DNA of 64,000 nt. Source: Anagrus nilaparvatae (Eukaryota; Arthropoda; Insecta; Hymenoptera; Mymaridae). The notes beneath the pieces were generated by a model, which was not told the origin of the DNA, made no database searches, and saw nothing but the letters and a program-made list of their open reading frames with translations. How positions within the stretch are numbered: the stretch's first letter is position 1; the number at the start of each line of letters is the position of its first letter. A program made the position numbers and the translations under genes. This document shows positions 55,377 to 64,000 of the stretch, piece after piece. Location of the stretch: NCBI GenBank assembly GCA_022575985.1, contig JAKSXM010000147.1:24958001-25022000 (forward strand), written 5' to 3'.

Positions 55377-56006
55377 ATGTTGAAAATTTCCGTTGTCTTC
55401 TTTGCTGCATTTGCAGTCGTTGTAAGTAATTTTTTATTATTTAATTTATAATTATAATAATTTTTTTTGCAAATATTTGAATTTTTTCTTTTTTTTCAAT
55501 TTGAAATTATTAAACAATTAAGCAATTTATATTATTGATTTATAAATTTTGTAAAATTATAAAGTATTTTATTCTACTGTTAAATCACTGAAACAATTTT
55601 CTATAATTATAAACCTGAGTTTTCCAAGATTTTTATTTTAAAAATATTTTTTGTAGTTTAAAAATTAAAAAAAAAAATTTTAAGTTTAATGTAAAAAAAT
55701 GAATTCACTAAAAATTATATTATTAATCAAAAATTAACTGTGTTCTACCTTTAGGTCTTGGCTCAGAACAAGTATCCACTACCTTCAGGCATAGCGAGAC
55801 CAGGTTTTGGAAACATGAAAGTTCCCATACCTAAAGTTGCTTCAATAGCTGGTATGACGAATATGCCCATGCAAGCAGCTAATGCAGGTATGGGAGCTAT
55901 GGGAGCAGCTGCTCAAACGGGAGCTGAAGCCGCTAAAACAGCTGGTCAAATGGGAGCTGGAGCTGCTGGAACAGCTGCTGGAACGGCAAGCTCAACAATG
56001 GGATAA
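55377..56006 (+). CDS. Small secreted Gly/Ala/Met-rich protein, copy 2
   Basis: Exons 55377-55421 and 55755-56006, GTAAGT donor and CTTTAG acceptor, phase 0; 98 aa. It differs from copy 1 at only four positions: two in the signal peptide (MLKISVVFFAAFAVV), Val to Ile in KVPIPK, and Val to Ala near the C-terminus. Intron (333 nt), 3' UTR and downstream flank are also closely similar, so the duplication is recent. AATAAA at 56248. Function unknown, as for copy 1. Confidence 0.82.
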
Positions 56007-56304
56007 AAATAAAATCAGAGTTTATTCTTGATGGACCAAAACAGTAGATATTAGGATGACGAATATTTTATTAAATTAATTTTTTTTCACATCCATGATT
56101 TTGATATTTACCAAATATTAATGTGAGATAAAATTATTTTTTTTTTTTATTTATAAAAGGCTAATTTTTGAAATAAGTAATAATTTATCAATATTTCATG
56201 TTAAAAATCTTTTAAAAATTATGTAATTTGAAAACTTTATTTGTCTTAATAAACACAAAGAATCAAAAAAATATTAATTATTTTTATTTATCTTTATTAA
56301 TTAC

Positions 56305-57200
56305 ACGTAAATTAACCCCACGAATTGTCCTAAGATCTCCGAAGATCTCTAAAATTGTTTTTAATTCTTTCAAATGATTGAAGCTTATTATGCTAAAAAT
56401 GCTTAAAAATAGCTTCAACAGGCCCACATTATTCATAATACATGCAAAAAAAATTTAAGCTGTATTTATCCTTAGTTAAACCATCAAAGCTTGCCTTTTA
56501 TTTAAATGAAAATCTATAAAAATATTATTTTTTTCTCTATTCTACTCAATAAAAAAAATGATTTGAATACAGCAAGTTATTGTTTAGGGTTCTTTGAATT
56601 ATTATTTATTATTCCTTATGACCCAGCAAATGCTCAACATGTTAGTTGAACAAGTTTTAGTAATGGATTTATTAAGATACCACCTGAAATGGATAAATTC
56701 CTTTTAAATTTGTTTTATTTGTGTAGAAACAATATTATATTTTAAAAATTATTTAAACTAAAATCTGATATCATACTCTTGTTTAGTGACCCCGAGATTC
56801 GTAAGTAAGATTCCCAAATCTTGAAGAACACGCAAAACATATCGTGAAAATGCTTATTGCGGGCAACTGAACCATTTTCAGTTGATAGTAAATTACGACT
56901 CCATGTCCAGAAAAGTAAAGAATGGCCCAAATCGAACGTAAATCACCTTCCGAGACGAAGCCAAGGTTGGTAAACTGCAATTTGGGGCATTCTTTATTTA
57001 TGGACAAAGGATATACAAAGGATATAATATAAGGATAACTAAGGATAGATGCAGCTTAAATTTTTTTTGTATGTATTATGAATAATGTGTACCTGTTGAA
57101 GCTATTTTAAAGCATTTTTAGCATAATAAGCTTCAATCATTTGAAATAATTAAAAACAATTTTAGAGATCTCCGGAGATCTCAGGACAATTCGTCGGGAA
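56305..57200. repeat. Inverted duplication of the 3' flank between copies 2 and 3
   Basis: About 56307-56477 (GAATTGTCCTAAGATCTCC to TATCCTTAGTTA) reappears inverted at 57027-57198 with few differences. The left arm is also present downstream of copy 1 in the same relative place, so it belongs to the duplicated gene unit and the right arm is an inverted extra copy. The 550-bp spacer includes a smaller inverted pair (AAGAATGGCCCAAAT / ATTTGGGGCATTCTT) around the dispersed phrase at 56960. Confidence 0.75.
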
Positions 57201-57464
57201 GTTTCAAATTTAAAAAATCAAAGTTGCGGTTTTGATTCGGAATTACCCCTATTGGGAAAACCTGCTCTCATCACATGGCGGTAATTTGAAATCAAAACGT
57301 TTTTTTGGGAAAAAATTTATTATTTAAGGGGGCGGGTCCTTTACAGACGAAAAAAAGGGATAATTAACATAAACGCATGAAAATTGTTTCAAATGAAAGA
57401 TAATTTATTAAACAACACAATTTTATTATGAGATTTATTTTTATTTCTTTTGATAATATAAATT

Positions 57465-57560
57465 TTCATTTTTTTCCTTAACTTGTAGAGAGGGTAAACT
57501 TCCGCATGCCAGGTGTATAAATAAGCGGTTCCTTTTTTTTCATTCATTAGTTTCAAAAAA
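57465..57560 (+). promoter_or_regulatory. Core promoter of secreted-protein copy 3
   Basis: TATAAATA at 57516-57523 with the same conserved upstream block. Promoter conservation exceeds that of the coding C-terminus. Confidence 0.68.
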
Positions 57561-57583
57561 ATATATCGTAAAAATAATTTGAA

Positions 57584-58915
57584 ATGTTCAAAATTTCCGT
57601 TATCTTCTTTGCTGCATTTGCAGCCGTTGTTTATAATTATAATATTTTTTTTTGCAAATATTAATTTGGATTATTTCTTTTTTTTTTAATTTGAAATTTT
57701 TAAATAATTAATGAATTTATATTTTTCATTTTTACCCTTTTTTAAAATAAAAAAAAAATTTTATAAAATTATAAAGTATTGAACATGTTCACATATAACA
57801 GATATAACGTGTACTTCCGAATTCTAATAAATCCTAGAATCGAAATTACAATAAATCCCGAAATATAAATTAACCAAAGTCCATAAATCTAAAGTATTCT
57901 AAGTTCTTGTTCTTATCAGGGCCTAATCAGGCCCAGACTCCCAATTCAAATTATTCAAAGTCCCTAAATTGTCCATTGAACTCTACCTCCCTAAAAACGT
58001 CATTTTTTCACCCCCCCCCCCCTGCCAAGCCGACTTTTTCAAATACCCCAACCAATGAACATGTTCCATGTTAAAACAATATCTGTTATCACAAACTTGA
58101 GTTTCCTAGGATATTTAATTTAAAAATATTTTAAATTGTCTAAATGAACAAGAAAAATTAAAAAAAAATTTATTAAGTATTAACTTCCTGCAAGAATTCT
58201 TAATTCTGAAAGCATGATAAAAAGGAATCGTGCCTGATTTACCTTATTTGTTAAGTTTTCCATGCAGGCACGTAGCTAGTAAGGGACTGGTAGGATTTAC
58301 CCCCCCAACCTTTTTCAATGTACTTTTTTCAAAAGTGGGGGAAAATGCAGTTCGGAGGGTGAAAATTTACATTAGATCCCCTCATGAAGCCCTCCCCGAA
58401 CAATAATCCTGAATAAGTGCCTGTCTATGTAAATATTAACCTGATAATTACTACTTCATATTATGATCACGATCTATCCAAAACTCCTAATGGTTAATAT
58501 AAATTTTGAAAAATATATTTTTTTGTAGTATAATTTAAAAAAAAAATTTAAGTTTAATGTAAAAAAAAATTAATACACTAAAAATTATATTATTAATCAA
58601 AAATTGACTGCGTTCTACCTTCAGGTCTTGGCTCAGGCAAGGTATCCACCACTTTCAGGCATAGCGAGACCAGGTTTTGGAAATATGAAAGTTCCCGTAC
58701 CTAAAGTTGCTTCAATAGCTGGTATGATGAATGCGCCCATGCAAGCAGCTAATGCAGGTATGGGAGCTATGGGAACAGTTACTCAAATGGCAATTGAAGA
58801 AGCCCAAAAAGCTGCTCAAATGACAATTGAAGAAGCCCAAAAAGCTGTTCAAATGACAAATGAAGAAGCTCTAATTGCTGATGAAAATGCATTGAATTCT
58901 CCAGCTAATAATTGA
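57584..58915 (+). CDS. Diverged secreted-protein copy 3, possibly a pseudogene
   Basis: Exon 1 57584-57628 (MFKISVIFFAAFAAV) and exon 2 58625-58915; spliced length would be 111 aa. The N-terminal mature part matches copies 1 and 2 (SGIARPGFGNMKVPVPK), but the Gly/Ala-rich tail is replaced by 11-residue repeats (MAIEEAQKAAQ, MTIEEAQKAVQ, MTNEEALIADE), predicted to be charged amphipathic helix. The donor GTAAGT has been removed by a deletion of about 22 bp, leaving GTTTAT, and the ~1-kb intron carries an inserted repeat. Either splicing uses the weak GT at the same place or the gene is dead. The open exon 2 frame argues for past or present selection. Confidence 0.6.
57781..58075. mobile_element. 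Minisatellite-bearing insertion in copy 3 intron
   Basis: Absent from the introns of copies 1 and 2. Starts TTGAACATGTTCACATA and ends ATGAACATGTTCCATG. The interior has 24-bp-type units (GTCCATAAATCTAAAGTATT, CAAAGTCCCTAAATTG) and a poly-C block. Same family as 23260-24180, 28356-28780 and others. Confidence 0.6.
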
Positions 58916-59090
58916 TATTAGAATAGCGAATATTTTTAAATTATTGTTTTTTTTTTAACATCCATGAGTTACAAAAGCGACCATTCAACAAAAAATAAAA
59001 ATCTCAAAAATTGAGTTCATTTGGCTTATCTAAATCAAACGCCAACATGGCAAAAGTATAAAAACTGCTGATATGAGATAAAATTAGTTT

Positions 59091-60175
59091 TTGGAACCAT
59101 TGTGACGGGTCAAATTTTGGTTTTTATTTTTTGGCATATAAGCACGTTTTGAGACCCCAGGAAGATAAAAAACCGGTTTTTAAAAAAATTCTGTATGTGT
59201 GTGTGTGTGTATGTGTGTGTATGTATATATGTAATCGGTGATATTTCACAAACATTATGGAATTAAGACCATTATGACAATATTAACATTATGAAATTTT
59301 TTTTTCAAAAATTTTTTTACCAAAAAATCTCGAGGTACTTTTTTTTTTTTAATTTGGATGTAATACCTCATTTATTTCCATGAAAGTATACTTATATTAT
59401 TATTATTGGTATTTGCTTAACCTCCATCTTAAACTTCCATACGGATGTTGTGACAGAGGTCACAACAAGTGTTATTGTATAATTGTTTGAGTGTCAGTGT
59501 AGCTGGTATGAGCGTTGAACCTATGGTCCAGGAGGTACGCGACCTCTCCCGAACCCCACGCTGGCTTAAGGCCTCGACAGATGCTGTGCGCACATTCGGT
59601 ACGCTCATGGCTTTTAACCAATAAGAGGTATAGAAGCAGTACTAAATTTCAGTACGCGTACCGAATGATTTACGCTCCCTGATTGGTCGAGGACTGGTTC
59701 TATACCTCTTAGTGCCCTGGAAGCACTTTGGACCACGTTATCCACATAATGTTAATTTTATTTTATTTTATTTATTTTTTTTTTTTTTTAACATTAGGTG
59801 GATGCCTCAATCCTAGAACCCACGGTAGAAGAACATCAAGAATTTTTTGCAAAGAAAAAACTTGATGTTGATATAGCCGGGAATCGAACCGCGAACCTTC
59901 AGGTCCGAAGTCCAACGCCCTAACCACAGAGCTACCGAGGCTCTTAAGTATACTTATATTCGAAAGTATGATTTTTACTCGATATCTCGAAACTGATATA
60001 TAATTTTTTGAAATATTTTTTCAAAATTTTTGATTAATAAAAAAAACTTTTAAAAGTTAATAGAAATGTATGTTATATGATTGCATGCTTGTAATAAGTG
60101 ATATCTGTGGCATATTGAAGTATTAAGCTCATTGTTTGAGGAACCTTAGTGCCAGCTAGTTGGCAAGGTATTTTT
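59091..60175 (+). repeat. Dispersed repeat, carrying a SINE
   Basis: Starts TTTGGAACCATTGTGACGGG, contains a GT microsatellite (about 59198-59224) and AATCGGTGATATTTCACAAA, and ends near GCCAGCTAGTTGGCAAGG. The SINE at 59399-59945 interrupts it. Same family as 12600 and 50268. Confidence 0.65.
59384..59960 (-). mobile_element. tRNA-headed SINE with 15-bp target duplication
   Basis: Element 59399-59945, read on the minus strand, is flanked by AAGTATACTTATATT at 59384-59398 and 59946-59960. The 5' head resembles tRNA-Arg: A box region GGTAGCTCTGTGGTTAGG, anticodon-like CTTCGGA, B box GGTTCGATTCC. Anticodon and T stems are mismatched and no acceptor partner exists, so it is not a working tRNA. 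The body has an A-rich tract and an inverted pair (GAGGTATAGAA / TTCTATACCTC), and the 3' tail is (AAT)n. Long duplications and simple-repeat tails are characteristic of SINEs mobilised by LINE machinery. Confidence 0.8.
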
Positions 60176-61636
60176 ATTGTGTAGTAAATTAATTATCGAT
60201 GTTTATATTATATTATCATTCCAGAGATATAAACGGTAGATCATATTGGAATTGCACCAGGTTAACGCTTAAAGGAATAACGTACTCATGCCATCACTTC
60301 TCTTGCGGTTGAATGGGAAATCCTTAAAATTTATAAAGTTCATTTAAAGTTTTATTTTAACGTTAAAAATTATTTACGATAATATTTTCCTTACTCTTAA
60401 GACCCTAAACATGAACCTCTAAGCTTTCATGCCGCAGACCTAGAGGATTGTTCTAAAGAAATTGCCCATTTTAACTTAAAACGGGGAGCTGTAACTCATT
60501 CTGAACAACCTCCAACTGGGATCTAAATGCAAGGCTTATCACTGCCAGGTCTAGTACGCTTATCACAATGAGAGAATATCAAAAGAGCAATACTTAAGGC
60601 GCGTCGCATAAAATTTTCACCAAGAAGTTTTAAACCAAGATGGGTTACGTGAAATTTGTTAGTCGTTAAAAAGGTCGCTCGTGAATTTCGTTTCAGAAAC
60701 AAGCTTAGTACCACGCAGTTGTGTAGGGATTCAAAAAAATTTAAAAAAAAAAAAATAATTTTCATTATAAACAGACAACCTTAATTTTATTTAAAAATTT
60801 GATTTGCATAATTTTTTCCATTTGGTCAATCAATTCCTACTTAATCATAACTTAAAAATTATTATATAAAATTTTACTGTTAAATTTTATTAGAAAATAT
60901 TAATATGATTTTTCTCTTAAAATTTCATTAGTTTCACACATAACTTTCTAAATGGTTCCCAAAATTCCCATGAAAAATAATCAAGGAAATCTGAAGTCTT
61001 TCAGTCACATACTGAGTTTGAAAGTGGGGAAATTTTAACTAAAATTACGCAAAAAATGTGTAATGGCCATTTTTCTCATTTTAAAAATAGTTAGGCTCCA
61101 TCTATAATCATAAAAGGGGATTACTACTACAAGCATAACGCATAACATGATTTTTGGTTTCTGCGCATTGTGTTACGGCTGCACTTGTGGTTGCAACTCT
61201 CTGTAATGGCATTTGTGGATGAAGCCTTAGAAACAGGCAAAAAAATACAGGCCACGATTTCTTTGAAAACTTGTCCATTTGCAAAATATTTTTAAAATGA
61301 TTCTAAATGAAAACTTTTTTCGTGTAACTGCTATTATAAGACGATTTTGTACCAAGTTTTTTTTTATTAAGGGATGTTATACATGCCATTTTCTTCCAGT
61401 TTTGTTATTACCATTATACTTCTTCCTAGTACCAGTCCCAATCTTTCCATAATACAAGGTAATTAAACCCCCATTCCTCATTGGCTGACATAAAATATTA
61501 TTCACAGTTTATAGGTAATGAAAAAAAAATAATGGTAAAAATTTATATAATTTATTTTTTTTGAATAGTTATAATCAAACCAAATCTGATTGTAATAAAA
61601 AGTACAAATACAAGAATTCATATTTAATTATATTTT
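60176..61636. other. Intergenic region downstream of the peptidase gene
   Basis: About 60410-60740 is less AT-rich than its surroundings; a minus-strand frame reads HVTHLGLKLLGENFMRRALS to KRTRPGSDKPCI, which looks coding-like but is not recognised. About 61080-61260 is another GC-richer stretch without a frame. The 3' UTR of the peptidase gene should extend below 61637, where a TTTATT (complement of AATAAA) lies near 61550. Confidence 0.35.
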
Positions 61637-64000
61637 TTACCAAACTGTACATTTTTTCAAAGGGTTCATGTTAGAACCTAATGGACAATTGAAATCATTA
61701 GCAAATTCAGGCATATTTGACATTGGTCCAAGAATGCGAAATCGAGGAGGACTATGAACATCAGTAACTATCAGAGATTTCATTGCTTCTGGTCTAAGAA
61801 CTGAACACCAAGTATTTGCAGTACTAATCCAAAACATTTGTTGTGATGTATAGTAAAGCCCAGGTAGTCGAGGTTCAATGCCATTTTTCGCTTCCCAAGC
61901 ATTGTAGGCAAAGTAAGATTCTTTAATACCTCCGTTATCAGCAATATTTTCACCTTGAGTGTTTATGCCTTTTATCTGAAAAATTAAATTTTCTTATTTG
62001 ATAAACGAATATTTTATACCCCTGTATATAATATAAAAAAAGTATTTTACATTTAATCCTACACTCTGTTCAGTATAGTTACTATATTGCTCAATTATGC
62101 ATTGAGCCCGTTCCAAGTATTTTTTCTTTGTTTCTTCTTCCCACCATTCGGCTAAATTTCCGTTTTTATCATATTGGCTACCTTCATCATCAAAACCATG
62201 AGTGATTTCATGTCCAATGACGTATCCAATGCTTCCATAGTTTGCGTACTTAGGCCTTTCATCACCAAAGAAAATACCTTGTAAAATTCCAGCAGGAAAT
62301 TCTATAAAAAAATAATTTTTTTTAAAAACTTCATATCTTAAATTGCTTCATAATATACTTACGCATGCTATTTTCTTCTGGAATATAATATGCATCAATT
62401 ACTGAAGAAGAAACGTGGTTTTCCCAGTCTGTTACATTAATGGGGTGTCGAAATTGACTAATTAACTTATTGTAATGAAATTTTTGAATTTTTAAATTAG
62501 TTTTCAAAAAGCTTTCATTATCAAAATCTAAATTTCTGTAATATTCTTCTAGTTTCTGATCATCTAAAAGTTCATCTGGAAAAGCAACGTGTGGCACAAT
62601 ATTCTCTAGTTTCTCTAAGGCTGCTATTCTTGTTTTTTCATCCATCCAATCAATCTGATAAAAAAAAAATTAAATTAAAAACAAATTAAAAATTAATGCA
62701 TTGTAAATTAAATTTTTACAAACTTCAGTCAAAATATTCTTAAAACTATTCTTTAAACTTATAACCAACTCTTCAGCAGATTTTTTTGCGCTTATACTAA
62801 AATGATTTCTGACATAAATTGCACTAACAGCATGATTTAATCCCCAAGAAGCTTCATTAACACAATCTTTCCACCTTGGAGCCTTTACAGAAGTACCTGT
62901 TAAGGCTTTTGAAAATACTGCTGATATGTCATTTAATCTTTCGCTTAGAAAATCGACTGAATCTTTTGTGACTCTCCAAATAACATAATTCGCCAACACT
63001 CTTTTTGGTGTTGACTTTAACAGCACATTTAAATCATTCAAATATGTTAAAACTGCTACATTAATGATCTCATCATCATTAATGGTTGAATTAGGTTTCA
63101 AAATATTATTTATATATTCAATCCAATCAATTCCAGGATAACGTTCAGCTACTTCAGAAATCCGTAGCATATTATATAAGTCTTCATGGTTCCGTCTTTT
63201 TTCCATGGGCAGTGAAATCTAAGGAGAAACATTTTATTGGATTTTTTAAATTCATAATTTTATTAAATTCCTTATTATAAAATATACAAACGTTTGCAAT
63301 TGCTATCTCAAGATTAAGGGAATCTAATAGTTCTCTTTTGGCCTTTTCACGATCAGCTCCTAAGGCTACTGCTATATCAACCATATAAGTATAATAGGCC
63401 TGGACAATAGGATCATCTAACCCTTTAGAAAGATAATTATGAGAAATGCCCAGATCTGCTTGATCCAACTAAAATAAATGGATTTTAAAATTTAAAAATT
63501 TACAGCTTTTTATTGATTTATTTACTTACAGTAATAATACGCTTTGTAATATTTTTTGAATCTACATTTAAAGCAACGTTGACAAAGATATTTAGCCAGT
63601 AACCTTCTGTGAGAAATTCAGGTGTAACATTTTTCCAATCAAAAGACTTTTCATCCCAAGAGTCACCTTTTACAACTGGCCATCCACCATGTCTTTCAAT
63701 AATTTCCATGAATTCTTTTTCGCTATTTTTGTCGACGTTAGCTTTAATTTTAAATTCACAAGTTTTAATAAAGTTAACAGTTTTATTTTTAATTCACTGA
63801 CTTACTCTTGTTCATACAAATTTGATAATATTTGCGAGTGAGTTTAAATGGCTTGATATCATTTTCAGATGTTTTTTTTTCAAATTCTATTCTTAAAAAT
63901 CTATCAATTTTATCAGACAATACTGAAAATGCATTTTCAGTTGATTTATGGGCAGCGATTTCAGTTGTTTTTATGTAATTTCCACAAGCAAATAAAAAAA
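61637..64000 (-). CDS. Neprilysin-like M13 zinc metallopeptidase, 5' partial
   Basis: Seven exons from the window end: 64000-63806, 63741-63530, 63468-63292, 63218-62724, 62654-62363, 62301-62051, 61975-61637; about 652 of the usual ~750 residues. Junctions keep frame and give the family peptides FACGNYIKTTE, ERHGGWPV, TPKRVLANYVIWRV, FPAGILQG. The zinc site is complete: HEITH (62212-62198) and the third ligand Glu in ENIADNGG (61952-61929). The protein ends in CTVW, the usual C-x-x-W terminus. M13 enzymes are membrane or secreted ectopeptidases that cleave short peptides; the signal or membrane anchor lies outside the window. The substrate-binding motif usually read NAYY/NAFY is DAYY here (Asp codon 62396-62394). 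The 64-nt intron at 63742-63805 has a purine-rich acceptor (ATTAAAG) and is the least certain join. Confidence 0.9.

Noticed and set aside
59880..59945. Possible functional tRNA gene on the minus strand
   Set aside because: A and B boxes are present, but the anticodon and T stems have mismatches and there is no complementary 3' acceptor arm. Flanking duplications show it is the head of a SINE.

Overview
The window looks like AT-rich nuclear DNA of an insect or close arthropod relative. The grounds are GT-AG introns of tens to hundreds of bases, an R1-clade LINE, animal-type gene families (M13 peptidase, F-box/LRR, SR-rich protein) and a dense layer of MITEs, SINEs and short tandem arrays. The composition would fit an AT-rich parasitoid hymenopteran, but that is inference. 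All gene models were built by hand from splice signals and reading frame; no search was run.

Layout: (1) 2.1-4.2 kb, minus strand: a two-exon F-box/leucine-rich-repeat gene with an acidic tail and a GC-richer upstream patch. (2) 4.3-35.5 kb: no intact gene found. It holds palindromic TA-flanked MITEs, two MITEs with 3-bp duplications, tandem arrays of ~120-150 bp units, elements carrying a 24-bp minisatellite, a CXC-type cysteine-rich relic and a decayed R1-clade LINE (28.8-30.3 kb). (3) 35.5-39.8 kb, minus: a three-exon Ser/Arg-rich gene (937 aa) with a MITE in intron 2 and 60 further in-frame codons beyond its stop. (4) 41.8-42.4 kb: a large inverted repeat. (5) 44.2-48.2 kb, plus: a 5'-truncated but recent R1-clade LINE with intact ORF2, a 48-A tail and a 7-bp target duplication. 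(6) 48.5-58.9 kb, plus: three copies of a small secreted-protein gene with a shared TATA promoter and one phase-0 intron; copies 1 and 2 are nearly identical, copy 3 has a new C-terminus and a damaged splice donor. The cluster is broken up by a LINE fragment, a truncated MITE and an inverted duplication. (7) 59.1-60.2 kb: a dispersed repeat carrying a tRNA-headed SINE with a 15-bp target duplication. (8) 61.6-64.0 kb, minus: seven 3' exons of a neprilysin-like M13 zinc peptidase whose 5' end lies outside the window.

The host genes show no common pathway. The most distinctive material is the young secreted-protein cluster, which looks like a recently expanding, strongly promoted product family of unknown function, and the nested mobile elements around it.
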